Shown: one piece after another, positions 44,313-54,133 of the stretch
Layout of the letters: each line of letters begins with the position of its first letter
Position numbering within the stretch: position 1 is the first letter of the stretch
Assembly (NCBI RefSeq): GCF_014836645.1
Contig: NZ_JACSQM010000005.1
Coordinates: 186,001 to 250,000, forward strand
Length of the DNA stretch: 64,000 bases
Reading direction: 5' to 3'
DNA from: Fictibacillus norfolkensis
GTDB taxonomy: Bacteria > Bacillota > Bacilli > Bacillales > Fictibacillaceae
Position numbers and translations under genes: made by a program
Notes under the pieces: model-generated
Databases searched by the model: none
Seen by the model: only the letters and a program-made list of their open reading frames with translations
Told to the model about the DNA's origin: nothing

Positions 44313-44600
44313 TTACGCATCTTTTTCTACAAGGTCGATGATGTGTGTCCATGTTTCTTTTTCAAACACGTTCATCGGTTTACCGTCACCAATCACACCA
44401 TAGCCAACCATCGTACCAACAGCAAAACAGACGATGATTCCACAGACAAGAAGCAGAAGACGCAGCCAGATCGGAAAGCTTCTTTTCGTTCCGCTATGGA
44501 TCAACTTTTTCTTCTCTTCTTTAGAAGACGTTTCTTTCTCTTGGTAACGCTGTGTTTTCGGTTTTTCGTTTTTATTCAACTCTTGCATCTTATTCGTCAT
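44313..44600 (-). CDS. EpuA-family small membrane protein (often labelled RNA polymerase subunit beta)
   Basis: 95 residues: a charged N-terminal half (about 40 residues of Lys and Glu), one helix (WLRLLLLVCGIIVCFAVGTM), and the family motif GYGVIGDGKP followed by FEKETWTHIIDLVEK. This matches PF11772 (EpuA), usually found between flhP and fabZ; despite database names there is no evidence for a role in transcription. GAGGTAGG lies before ATG. Probably in the flhO-flhP transcript. Confidence 0.85.
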   Translation of the reverse strand: MTNKMQELNKNEKPKTQRYQEKETSSKEEKKKLIHSGTKRSFPIWLRLLLLVCGIIVCFAVGTMVGYGVIGDGKPMNVFEKETWTHIIDLVEKDA

Positions 44601-44615
44601 ACAAACCTACCTCAT

Positions 44616-45443
44616 TTAGCGAAGCCCGTTTACTAACCCCATCATTTGGTCAGCAATTGTAAGAGAACGCGCATTAAATTGATAAGAACGTTGTGTTTGA
44701 ATCATTTCCGTCATCTCCGTGGAGATGTTTACATTCGAGGATTCGAGTGCACCTTGCTGAACGAAGTTACCTGCTCCAGCATTTACTTCCTCTATCAATT
44801 GATTCAACGGAATGTCCTGTGGCGCTTGCAAGTTCTGTCCAACAGATACCATCAACTGCGGCCGAACCATGTTCACAATCGCTAGCTGTCCTGATTCAAC
44901 AATCGCTCCATTATTTAACGTTACCGAAACTTGGCCGTTTTGTCCAATGGTAATTTTGCTATGATCAGCTGGAATCGTAATCGGTCCGTCTACACCCATT
45001 ACTTTATTGCCCTCTGATGTAACAAGTTCCATCTCATTAGGGTTGTTAGCAGACGGTGATAAATAGAACGCGCCGTCCCTTGTGAACTGCTGCGTTTCGT
45101 TTCCGTTGTTATCTACTGCGGATACCTGAAAATAATAGCTTGGCTCCGTGAGTGCTACATCAAGAAGTCGTCCAGTCTGCTGCAGCGTGCCCGCCTCTAA
45201 ACTGAGTGCAGTTGAAGAAACACGCGCTCCGCTGCCAAGTCGAATTCCGTTCGGCGTTAGACGGCCCGCTTCTGTCGGATTCAATGCTTCACTATTGATC
45301 TGCTGAAAAAGAATATCAGAGAATTGCGCCTCGCGTCTTTTATAGCCGTTCGTCGTGCTGTTCGCCATGTTATTTGAGATGGTATCGAGCTTGTGCTGCA
45401 GCTGACCCATCGTTACTGCTGCTGAAATCATAGACTGGTTCAT
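44616..45443 (-). CDS. flhP: Flagellar hook-basal body protein FlhP
   Basis: 275-residue rod-type axial protein. The N-terminus MNQSMISAAVTMGQLQHKLDTISNNMANSTTNGYKR (SNNxANxxTxGYK) and the C-terminal coiled helix TEMIQTQRSYQFNARSLTIADQMM are the FlgE/FlgG family signatures. In Bacillus subtilis FlhO and FlhP form the distal and proximal rod. AGGGGGATC precedes ATG 45443. Located 12 bp after flhO. Confidence 0.94.
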   Translation of the reverse strand: MNQSMISAAVTMGQLQHKLDTISNNMANSTTNGYKRREAQFSDILFQQINSEALNPTEAGRLTPNGIRLGSGARVSSTALSLEAGTLQQTGRLLDVALTEPSYYFQVSAVDNNGNETQQFTRDGAFYLSPSANNPNEMELVTSEGNKVMGVDGPITIPADHSKITIGQNGQVSVTLNNGAIVESGQLAIVNMVRPQLMVSVGQNLQAPQDIPLNQLIEEVNAGAGNFVQQGALESSNVNISTEMTEMIQTQRSYQFNARSLTIADQMMGLVNGLR

Positions 45444-45455
45444 GTTTTGATCCCC

Positions 45456-46289
45456 CTAGCCGATTCGGCCAATTTCATTAGATGCTTTTTCCATCGTTCG
45501 GTCGTAGGCTTGAAGTACTTTTTGGTTAGCTTCAAACGCACGGTAAGCCGTCAGCATCTCTGTCATCGTCTGTTCGGTGTTCACGTTCGAACGTTCTACA
45601 AATCCTTGCTGCACGTTGTACGTGACGTTTGGATTCCCAAGAGCACTTGGCGCGTTCCCGTTTCCATCCAGTCTGAACAACCCTGTGCCTTCTTTTACAA
45701 GATTGTTAGGGTTCGTGATGTACGCAACGTCAATCTGCCCCGCTACTGTACCGTTATCAATGACCGAACCGTCTTTGTTCACTGTGAAATTATCGCTTCT
45801 CACCGTTATCGGATTTCCATCTGTTCCAAGCACATAATAGCCTTCAGGCGTAACAAGACTACCTTCAGCGTCCACTGAAAAATGACCGTTTCTCGTGTAG
45901 CGTTCTTCTCCATTTACGTTCAATCGGAAAAAGAGTCCTCCGGGCTTTCCTGTTTCCGGGTCAAGCGGAACTTGTCCCTGAAGAAGAGCCATATCCGTTT
46001 TGATTCCGGTTTCGCGCATGTCACCTTGCAGGAAATTAGGCGTTGTCTCCTGCACGTAAACACCTGTTGATAGTGCACCTGGTCCGATCGGGTAGTTGTT
46101 CGGCAGTTTTTTTCCGTTCATTTCCGTCTCTCCCATATGCTGAAGCAGCATCGTTGGGAACGTGCGCAGACTCGCATTGTCTGCTTTATATCCAGGCGTA
46201 TTCGCATTCGCCATGTTGTTTGTTAAAATTTCTTGTTTGCGCTGCTGTGCCAGCATCCCAGCTGCAGCATTATAAAATCCTCTTAACAC
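45456..46289 (-). CDS. flhO: Flagellar hook-basal body protein FlhO
   Basis: 277-residue paralogue of FlhP: VLRGFYNAAAGMLAQQRKQEILTNNMANANTPGYK at the N-terminus, and VERSNVNTEQTMTEMLTAYRAFEANQKVL at the C-terminus. GTG 46289 has AGGAGG 8 nt upstream; an upstream ATG (46379) would add 30 residues not found in the family. Follows mbl after a 383-bp gap that holds repeat array C. Confidence 0.94.
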   Translation of the reverse strand: MLRGFYNAAAGMLAQQRKQEILTNNMANANTPGYKADNASLRTFPTMLLQHMGETEMNGKKLPNNYPIGPGALSTGVYVQETTPNFLQGDMRETGIKTDMALLQGQVPLDPETGKPGGLFFRLNVNGEERYTRNGHFSVDAEGSLVTPEGYYVLGTDGNPITVRSDNFTVNKDGSVIDNGTVAGQIDVAYITNPNNLVKEGTGLFRLDGNGNAPSALGNPNVTYNVQQGFVERSNVNTEQTMTEMLTAYRAFEANQKVLQAYDRTMEKASNEIGRIG

Positions 46290-46473
46290 GGAGTATTCCT
46301 CCTGTATTTGTAATCTGGACACAAAATGTCTCTTCCGTTGTATCGACAGTTTTTTACAATTATTAATAGATTTCTGCAAAAATTGTGAGATTCCTTTTTA
46401 TGATGAGGATTTTGTCCTAGAGGTGGTGAGGAGAAGTAAAGTGACTTGGAGCAGCGGACCCGACCCGCTTGTT

Positions 46474-46597
46474 TGTCGAAAAGCCTATAAATCCATTTGA
46501 AGGACTATAAAATTTTTTGAAGGACTATAAAAGTTTTTTCAGGGCTTATAAATTTCATTTTAGGGCCTATAAAGTTCAACTTAGGGCCTATAAGCTG
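46474..46597 (-). repeat. 20/21-bp phased repeat array C
   Basis: TATAAA/G cores at 46486, 46506, 46526, 46547, 46568 and 46589 (spacing 20, 20, 21, 21, 21). Left edge box TGTCGAAAAG at 46474. Units AAGCCTATAAA, AGGACTATAAA, AGGACTATAAA, AGGGCTTATAAA, AGGGCCTATAAA, AGGGCCTATAAG repeat the order seen in array B. Lies between the mbl terminator and flhO. Confidence 0.92.
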
Positions 46598-46631
46598 GTT
46601 CTCCTGCTCATCTACCCTTCACATCTTCCAC

Positions 46632-46667
46632 ACAAAAACAAAATGCCACCCCGTTCGGGCGGCATTT
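46632..46667 (-). terminator. Terminator of mbl
   Basis: Minus strand AAATGCCGCCC pairs with GGGTGGCATTT around a GAAC-type loop, followed by a T-rich stretch. Confidence 0.88.
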
Positions 46668-46672
46668 CTTCA

Positions 46673-47668
46673 TTAAAACACTTTTCTTTTTGCGATTTTA
46701 TCCAAATGCTCAAGCATTAAGCCTGTTCCGTTCGCGACTGCTCTCATCGGCTCTTCTGCGATCAATACAGGTACTTTCAATTCATCTGCAAACAGCTGGT
46801 CGATTCCGTGAAGAAGTGCTCCACCACCTGTTAGCATGATTCCACGGTCGATGATGTCAGCGGATAATTCAGGCGGCGTTTTTTCTAACACGCTCTTTGC
46901 CGCTTGAACGATGACCATTACTGGCTCCATCAATGCGCGTTGGATTTCTTTTGAACCTACTGTAATCGTACGCGGAAGTCCCGATACCATGTCACGGCCA
47001 CGGATCTCAAGTTCTTCATCACGATCGTAAACGGTAGCGACGTTCAACTTAATGTTTTCTGCCGTACGTTCACCGATCAACAGCTTGTACTCTTTTTTAA
47101 TATATTGAAGGATTTCTGTATCGAACTTGTCCCCAGCCATCTTAATAGAAGAGGACGTAACGATATCTCCCATACTCAAGACCGCAATGTCAGTTGTGCC
47201 ACCACCGATGTCCACAACCATATTGCCGCTCGGCTGGAAGATATCCATCCCCGCCCCAATTGCAGCCACTTTTGGCTCTTCTTCAAGGAAAATATGTTTT
47301 GCTCCGCACTTTTGCGCAGCTTCTCTGATCGCTTTTTGTTCAACGGACGTAATGTTCGTTGGTGTACAGATTAAAATTCTAGGCTTGGCAAACATGCCTT
47401 TTACGTTAATCTTATTAATAAAATGTTTCAGCATCTGCTCAGTTACTTCAAAGTCAGCGATAACGCCGTCTTTTAACGGACGGATCGCCACAATGTTTCC
47501 AGGTGTACGGCCTACCATGCGGCGGGCTTCTTCTCCTACTGCGAGTGCTTTTCCGGTATTCGTGTCGATCGCAACGACAGATGGCTCATCGAGTACGATC
47601 CCTTTTCCTTTTACATAAATCAGTACATTAGCGGTACCAAGGTCAATTCCAACGTCCCTTGAAAACAT
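46673..47668 (-). CDS. mbl: MreB-like rod-shape protein Mbl
   Basis: 331-residue bacterial actin that guides wall synthesis along the cylinder. Phosphate 1 motif GIDLGTANVLIYVKGKG, connect MVVDIGGGTTDIAVLSMGD and adenosine motif GIMLTGGGALLHGIDQL are intact. Position directly after spoIIID identifies it as Mbl among the MreB paralogues. GGGAGGATATAAC precedes ATG 47668. Confidence 0.95.
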   Translation of the reverse strand: MFSRDVGIDLGTANVLIYVKGKGIVLDEPSVVAIDTNTGKALAVGEEARRMVGRTPGNIVAIRPLKDGVIADFEVTEQMLKHFINKINVKGMFAKPRILICTPTNITSVEQKAIREAAQKCGAKHIFLEEEPKVAAIGAGMDIFQPSGNMVVDIGGGTTDIAVLSMGDIVTSSSIKMAGDKFDTEILQYIKKEYKLLIGERTAENIKLNVATVYDRDEELEIRGRDMVSGLPRTITVGSKEIQRALMEPVMVIVQAAKSVLEKTPPELSADIIDRGIMLTGGGALLHGIDQLFADELKVPVLIAEEPMRAVANGTGLMLEHLDKIAKRKVF

Positions 47669-47863
47669 GTTATATCCTCCCTGTTAACATCCATACGATA
47701 TAATGACATTTTTAGTAAAAAATCGAAGTTCTATCCAATTTATCATTATATCACAAGTCTGTCGAACAAGGTGAAATATTGTCAAAAATTAATTATTTAC
47801 CATTGGAACGATGCGGCACATAATGTAATATCGTTGCATCTAACATCCTTACATCTCATAAAC

Positions 47864-48130
47864 TTACTGAACAACTTCCTCTGTGCCTTTTTTGTACTTT
47901 ACGCGAGTCGCTTCTCCACCTCTCAAGTGGCGGATGGACTTATGGTATTCGAGGATCTCTTTTACGTTGTTTGCAAGATCTGGATTAATTTCAGGCAGCC
48001 GCTCGGTGAGGTCTTTATGCACCGTGCTTTTGGAAACCCCGAATTCTTTTGCGATCATGCGGACTGTTTTTCTTGTCTCCACGATATACCGTCCTATCTT
48101 GATGGTTCGCTCTTTGATGTAATCGTGCAC
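47864..48130 (-). CDS. spoIIID: Sporulation transcriptional regulator SpoIIID
   Basis: 88-residue DNA-binding protein that adjusts the mother-cell programme under sigma E. It has one HTH: VRMIAKEFGVSKSTVHKDL, and a basic C-terminal segment (RGGEATRVKYKKG) that also touches DNA. The start is GTG 48130 with GGGAGG 8 nt upstream. A CATACAAG at 48174-48181 (minus strand), 44 bp upstream, resembles a sigma-E -10 but no clear -35 is visible. Confidence 0.96.
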   Translation of the reverse strand: MHDYIKERTIKIGRYIVETRKTVRMIAKEFGVSKSTVHKDLTERLPEINPDLANNVKEILEYHKSIRHLRGGEATRVKYKKGTEEVVQ

Positions 48131-48445
48131 ACCACTCGCCTCCCTAAAATGGATGTGAGAGATGCGATAGAGACTTGTATGAACAAGCTACGTGACAAGT
48201 TTCGTTGTCATCTTCGGCTTATAAGTATTGCTTCCATTCCCCTTTTTCCACCGCAGCCATAGTACGATTTCTCACCGCTCACCCTCAATTGAATTATTGT
48301 AGGTTTTGTAACATCTTATTAACCAAGTTTTCGTTATATGCCTAAATCTCAACTGGGACAAGGGGAAATGTCCATATTTGTGAAAAATCCTGCATAAACA
48401 GTTGGAAAATTAAGTTATTTAAGTGGATGTGGATGAAGAAAATAT

Positions 48446-48592
48446 TTTTTACGGTACGTGTTTTTATATGTATTACCGTTCACCGGTAAACTTGCTTTTT
48501 TCACCGGTTAAACGCTCGTGACCACCTGAGAACTGCCTCGTTACACCGGTGATGCAATCGTGACCACCCGAAAAGAGAAATGTTTCACGGAT
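48446..48592 (-). repeat. 21-bp phased repeat array G with terminal box
   Basis: CACC/CACG cores at 48481, 48502, 48523, 48544, 48565 and 48586, all exactly 21 bp apart. On the minus strand the units read CGGGTGGTCACG, CCGGTGTAACG, CAGGTGGTCACG, CCGGTGAAAAA and then the terminal box CCGGTGAACGG ... AAAACACGTACCGT, as in arrays E and H. The gap between spoIIID and spoIIQ is 533 bp; 48182-48445 shows nothing else recognised. Confidence 0.92.
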
Positions 48593-48616
48593 AAACAGCT
48601 GAAACTTAGATAAAAA

Positions 48617-48652
48617 CGAAAAAAGCTGCCTCGGATTGAACCGAGACAGCTT
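48617..48652 (-). terminator. Terminator of spoIIQ
   Basis: Stem AAGCTGTCTCGG / CCGAGGCAGCTT on the minus strand (one GU pair), followed by T. Confidence 0.92.
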
Positions 48653-48663
48653 CCCTTTTGCAA

Positions 48664-49647
48664 TTATTCGTTAGCACCAGAGTCGTCTGCTGCAGGAGCA
48701 TTCGTATCTTCGGCTGATTGAGATGATGATTCTTGCTCACGGTTGGCATCCTTACCATCTTTGCCATCCTTCGTGTCTTTCGTATCTTTTGTATCTTTTG
48801 TACCTTTAGAATCTTTTGTGTCCTTAGAGTCTTTAGACCCTTTGTCTTCAGCCTTTGGTGCTGGCTTCTTTTCTTCAGCAGGCTTCTTCTCTTCAGCTTT
48901 CTTCTGCTCTTCTGCTGCTTTTTTCTCTTCCGCTTTTTTCATCTCTTTACGAGAGTCATCAACAGCGGTTGCAAGTTGTGCAACAGATTGATCCCAAGCC
49001 ATCACTGGGTCGACTGCTTCTCCGTCTTTACGAACTTCGAAGTGTGCGTGGATCTTCGCATCTGTATCATATGCGTTCTCACCAGCTTGTCCTAGTACTG
49101 CGCCTTGCTTCACTTGGTCACCTTGCTTTACAGATACAGAAGCAAGAGAGGAGTAGTGTGTGACAACACCTTTGTCATGTTTTACTTCAACAACGAACCC
49201 TAGTGCAGGATCTTTAGAAACTTTTACAACGCTGCCGCTTAATGCTGCCGTTACGTCGAATGCTTTGTTATCAGCAGTCGCTAGATCGATACCGCGGTTT
49301 TGGTAGTAGATATTGTTATAGAATACAAGAGCTGCTTCTTGTTCTTGAGCTGGAGCTTCTGGGCTAAAGAAATCTTTTACCACTTCAATGGCTTCAGGGT
49401 CAGAAACGGGCATTTGGAAAACTTCTTTTGTAAGGGATACAGGCACTGCTGCTCCATTGTCCTCTAATGCGCTATCTGGAGTATTATTATTCTCCGTATT
49501 CTTCGCATCGTTTTGATACCATAGAACAGAAGTTAGAATGACTGCTGCAAAGCTTAAATATACTGCAGGATAAACCCAACGTTTTTTCATAGCACTCTTA
49601 CCTTTCATCGGTACTGTTTTTTTGTTTTGTTTTTCTTCTTCTTTCAT
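48664..49647 (-). CDS. spoIIQ: Forespore engulfment protein SpoIIQ (degenerate LytM/M23 domain)
   Basis: 327-residue forespore membrane protein that binds SpoIIIAH across the intermembrane space. Cytoplasmic basic N-terminus, one helix (VYPAVYLSFAAVILTSVLW, about residues 25-45), then the LytM fold. The first zinc ligand pair H-x-x-x-D is altered: NRGID has Asn where active M23 enzymes have His, while HAHFEV is kept. This loss of catalysis is typical of SpoIIQ. The C-terminal about 90 residues are a Lys/Glu/Ala then KDTKDTKD repeat tail. GAGGTGATG precedes ATG. Confidence 0.95.
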   Translation of the reverse strand: MKEEEKQNKKTVPMKGKSAMKKRWVYPAVYLSFAAVILTSVLWYQNDAKNTENNNTPDSALEDNGAAVPVSLTKEVFQMPVSDPEAIEVVKDFFSPEAPAQEQEAALVFYNNIYYQNRGIDLATADNKAFDVTAALSGSVVKVSKDPALGFVVEVKHDKGVVTHYSSLASVSVKQGDQVKQGAVLGQAGENAYDTDAKIHAHFEVRKDGEAVDPVMAWDQSVAQLATAVDDSRKEMKKAEEKKAAEEQKKAEEKKPAEEKKPAPKAEDKGSKDSKDTKDSKGTKDTKDTKDTKDGKDGKDANREQESSSQSAEDTNAPAADDSGANE

Positions 49648-49666
49648 TTTTCATCACCTCAGCAAC

Positions 49667-49696
49667 AAGTTTGAACAGAATTCTGAAAATATATAC
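49667..49696 (-). promoter_or_regulatory. Candidate sigma-F promoter of spoIIQ
   Basis: Minus strand GTATA (49692-49696) and GTTCAAACTT (49667-49676) are 15 bp apart and match sigma-F/G elements (GYATA and GGNRANAMTW) in all but two key -10 positions. spoIIQ is a sigma-F gene in Bacillus subtilis. Confidence 0.55.
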
Positions 49697-49736
49697 TTTA
49701 GAGCAAAACTTTTTTGAAGATTTCTTTCGACAATTG

Positions 49737-49773
49737 AAAAAAACCGCTGAATGCCTGATGACATCTAGCGGTT
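49737..49773 (-). terminator. Terminator of spoIID
   Basis: Minus strand AAACCGCT pairs with AGCGGTTT, followed by T. Confidence 0.85.
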
Positions 49774-49790
49774 TCCTTATAAAGATAAAG

Positions 49791-49818
49791 AGGGGGTCTG
49801 ACCCGGGTCAGACCCCCT
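49791..49818. repeat. Perfect 28-bp palindrome made of two GGGTCTGACCC half sites
   Basis: AGGGGGTCTGACCC followed directly by its exact reverse complement, 16 bp after the spoIID stop codon on the minus strand. It combines two copies of the short palindrome seen at 1.9, 4.8 and 43.7 kb. Confidence 0.85.
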
Positions 49819-49834
49819 ACAATTTCCACACAAT

Positions 49835-50875
49835 TCACTGAGGCTGGTACGCGAGACCCTTATCAGCAATCGGTTTATAATCCGTAATCTCAATCCCTTT
49901 GTAATAGTGGTTCACGATCTCTTTGTATGTCTTACCTTCCTTTGCCATCCCGTTCGCGCCATATTGGCTCAATCCCACTCCGTGACCATATCCTCGCGTT
50001 GTTACGGTAACTTGTTTTCCTTTTTTCTTCATCTGGAAATCCGTCGACCGCAGCTCTAGCTTCTCTCGTACTTCTTTTCCAGTGAACTCTTTTTTACCGA
50101 TGGCCCATTTTCCAATCCGATTTCCGCTCGTTGTGGCTACCACTTTTCCGATCTGACCGTCCTTTGTTAGTGAGACGCCGAGCTTCTGCTCTACCGTGCT
50201 GACAGGCAGCTGGATGGTCTCTGTGTATTTAGGAGACTCTTTTTTATCCCATGGACTTTCTACACTTCTTAAATAAGGGTATTCGTTTCTCCAATAGTCC
50301 TCGGAGTTAACAGTAAAGCCATTGCTTGTGGAAAAGAAACTCGCTTGAATCGGATCTCCTTCATACGTTAGGATCTGTCCTTTTGTCTCAGAGACCGCTT
50401 TGATGATCTTCTCTATCTTTTGGTTGAAATCATCTCCCCAAAGCGTCTCTAGCTCTTCGTTTCCTTTGTACACTTGATGCATCACCGTGTCTGACACGAC
50501 CGCACCTTCTGGCAGACTAGTATCTTTGCCGCGGTTTAGTAGAGCTTTTACAATAAACGTTCTTGCTGTTAACGCTTGTGCTTTCAGCGCTTCTAACTCA
50601 AAGTCCGCAGGCATTTCAGAAGCGACCACTCCCGCTACATACTCTTCTAACGGGATGTTCTGAACCGTATCCATCGATTTTCTGAAAACAGGCACGACGA
50701 TGTCTGAATGCGGGACTTCTAAAGCTAGCACTCTCTCAGATGGACGCGCAGCCTTCTCTTCTTTCCACTGGGGAGGTGCTGACGAAAATGGTAGTACGAG
50801 TATCGTCGGGAGAAGGACGATGATAGCGACAAAAATAGCTAGAATCCAAATCAGCGGCTTTATATTAACATTCAC
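49835..50875 (-). CDS. spoIID: Stage II sporulation protein D (lytic transglycosylase)
   Basis: 346-residue membrane-anchored enzyme that cuts glycan strands during engulfment. One N-terminal helix (LIWILAIFVAIIVLLPTIL), then the SpoIID fold: VPVFRKSMDTVQNIPLEEYVAGVVASEMP with the catalytic Glu, ALKAQALTARTF, and the C-terminal GYGHGVGLSQYGANGMA zinc-site motif. GTG 50875 is used because AGGAGG lies 10 nt upstream; the frame extends to 51037 but without family support. Confidence 0.95.
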   Translation of the reverse strand: MNVNIKPLIWILAIFVAIIVLLPTILVLPFSSAPPQWKEEKAARPSERVLALEVPHSDIVVPVFRKSMDTVQNIPLEEYVAGVVASEMPADFELEALKAQALTARTFIVKALLNRGKDTSLPEGAVVSDTVMHQVYKGNEELETLWGDDFNQKIEKIIKAVSETKGQILTYEGDPIQASFFSTSNGFTVNSEDYWRNEYPYLRSVESPWDKKESPKYTETIQLPVSTVEQKLGVSLTKDGQIGKVVATTSGNRIGKWAIGKKEFTGKEVREKLELRSTDFQMKKKGKQVTVTTRGYGHGVGLSQYGANGMAKEGKTYKEIVNHYYKGIEITDYKPIADKGLAYQPQ

Positions 50876-51069
50876 GTTTCCATGCCCTCCTAGATTGTTA
50901 TCTACCATACAACTTATACAAAAAGAGGGGCATTTAGAACATGAAACTAGCATTTTTACAATTGAAATGAGCTCGCTACATGCTTCATTTACAAGTTTTG
51001 CTTCAGGGACTGATACAGGCCACCCAACGCATAACATAGAGAGATGAAATGCTTGAAAGGGTGAACCAT

Positions 51070-51684
51070 ATGGACAGTTTTCAGCAGCCTGTTTTGGTTC
51101 GTACGCTTAACTTTGCACCTGGTAACATAAAGATTTACTACCCGCAGATCGAAGGGAAGATCAACCCTCGTATTCAGCAGCAAGTTAACCAAAGAATTGT
51201 TCAGATCAACGAGCAGCTCGCGAATTATCAGAATCCCGAGGCTCGTCCAGGCATGTATGGAGAGTTTGCCGTCAAAACGAACGAAAAGAACATTTTGAGC
51301 ATCGGTTTCTTAAATTTTGCCTATACACCCATGGCCGCTCATGGAATGACGTATATCAAATCAGAGACGTGGGATCTGTCGACAGGGAAAACGTATCAGT
51401 TGAAAGATCTGTTTAAACCCGGAAGTAACTATGTAGAAGTGATCAATCGTCATATAAAAGAACAGCTTAAATCGAGGCAGATTGACCCGCTCGAACCATT
51501 CAAAAGCATCCGGCCAGATCAAGATTTTTATATCGCTGATAAATCGCTCGTGATCTATTTTCAGCTATACGAGATCACCGCCTATGTATATGGCTTTCCT
51601 ATGTTTCCTATCTCTGTTTTTGATTTTCAAAACATCTTGGATGAAAACGGACCACTCGGAAAATTGGCGGTGAATGGGCTGTAA
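51070..51684 (+). CDS. DUF3298/PdaC-type domain protein, no signal peptide
   Basis: 204-residue protein whose middle and C-terminus match the DUF4163/DUF3298 pair found in PdaC and anti-sigma RsiV: DLSTGKTYQLKDLFKPGSNYVEVINRHI and DFYIADKSLVIYFQLYEITAY. These domains bind lysozyme or wall material in known members. No signal peptide or helix is visible, so location is unclear. ATG 51070 has AAGGG 8 nt before it; ATG 51049 would add seven residues. Divergent from spoIID. Confidence 0.82.
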   Translation: MDSFQQPVLVRTLNFAPGNIKIYYPQIEGKINPRIQQQVNQRIVQINEQLANYQNPEARPGMYGEFAVKTNEKNILSIGFLNFAYTPMAAHGMTYIKSETWDLSTGKTYQLKDLFKPGSNYVEVINRHIKEQLKSRQIDPLEPFKSIRPDQDFYIADKSLVIYFQLYEITAYVYGFPMFPISVFDFQNILDENGPLGKLAVNGL

Positions 51685-51696
51685 GAAGACACAATA

Positions 51697-51731
51697 AAAA
51701 CCCTGACCTCACACACGGAGATCAGGGTTTT
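51697..51731. terminator. Bidirectional terminator between the DUF3298 and neutral-protease genes
   Basis: AAAACCCTGA (51697-51706) pairs with TCAGGGTTTT (51722-51731); T or A runs flank the stem on both sides, and genes converge on it. Confidence 0.92.
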
Positions 51732-51742
51732 CGCATTAAAAT

Positions 51743-53431
<1,689 letters not shown>

Positions 53432-53599
53432 TCATGAATTTTAAAGCCAGTGGATTTATAATAGCACCATTTAATTTATTTTCAAACTATTCTTAAAATT
53501 TTGATTAAATCGTACTAAAAGCAAAAACTTTAAATAAAAAACGGGTATTAGGTACTGTTTTTTTGTGTTGATTCGAGTGAATAAACGAACTTTTGACAT

Positions 53600-53630
53600 T
53601 AAAAAAAGCCGGCTACGGAAGCCAGCTTTT
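53600..53630 (-). terminator. Terminator of the 48-residue membrane protein gene
   Basis: Minus strand AAAGCTGGCT pairs with AGCCGGCTTT around TCCGT, followed by T. Confidence 0.9.
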
Positions 53631-53634
53631 ACAG

Positions 53635-53781
53635 CTATTTCGATTTTCTGCCTTTAATAAAATTTAAAACGAAAACGATCAAAGCGATAACGAGTAAAAT
53701 ATGAATGATCCCGCCAGCTACTTTAAAAATAACACCTAATAACCAAAGTACGACTAATATTCCGATAATGGTCCAAAGCAT
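53635..53781 (-). CDS. Lmo0937-family small membrane protein
   Basis: 48 residues, almost entirely hydrophobic: MLWTIIGILVVLWLLGVIF, a GG turn (KVAGGIIHILLVIALIVFV) and a basic tail NFIKGRKSK. This matches the lmo0937 family of small membrane proteins, unknown in function and often stress linked. AAGGGATG lies before ATG 53781. Flanked by terminators, so it is a separate unit. Confidence 0.82.
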   Translation of the reverse strand: MLWTIIGILVVLWLLGVIFKVAGGIIHILLVIALIVFVLNFIKGRKSK

Positions 53782-53880
53782 GAGTTCGACATCCCTTCAT
53801 TAAAATAAAAAAGTATAAGTATATGGTTTAGATTTCCCGAATACCTTATGAATTAAACGGAGGGAGTCTCTAAAATCTCG

Positions 53881-54034
53881 TTTATCGGTGGAAAAATCTC
53901 GTTTTTAGGTGGTTAGACATGAATCATCGGTGGTAAGAGGCTGCGTTCAGGTGGAACTCACATTTCTTTAGGTGCTCACCACAAGTTTACCGGCGAACGT
54001 GTAACAAAATATAAAAACGCGTACCGTGAATTCG
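53881..54034 (+). repeat. 21-bp phased repeat array H with terminal box
   Basis: [C/A]GGTGG cores at 53886, 53907, 53928, 53949 and 53970, and CGGCGA at 53991, all exactly 21 bp apart. The last unit becomes the box CCGGCGAACGTGTAAC ... ACGCGTACCGTGAA, the same as in arrays E and G. The units are nearest to those of array G. Lies in the 352-bp gap before the murA terminator. Confidence 0.92.
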
Positions 54035-54085
54035 AAATATAGCTCCTATAGAACTTTACAAACTAGAAAAATCTTATAAGAAAAC

Positions 54086-54120
54086 AGAAAAAACCCTTCC
54101 TCAAAAATGAGAAAGGGTTT
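54086..54120 (-). terminator. Terminator of murA
   Basis: Minus strand AAACCCTTTCTCA pairs with TGAGGAAGGGTTT, then T. Confidence 0.92.
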
Positions 54121-54133
54121 CTCCTATCATATA

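Noticed and set aside
46517..46720. Plus-strand reading frame with repeated RAYK heptapeptides over array C
   Set aside because: Same cause: 21-bp period. It also runs into the mbl terminator and the mbl coding region on the other strand.
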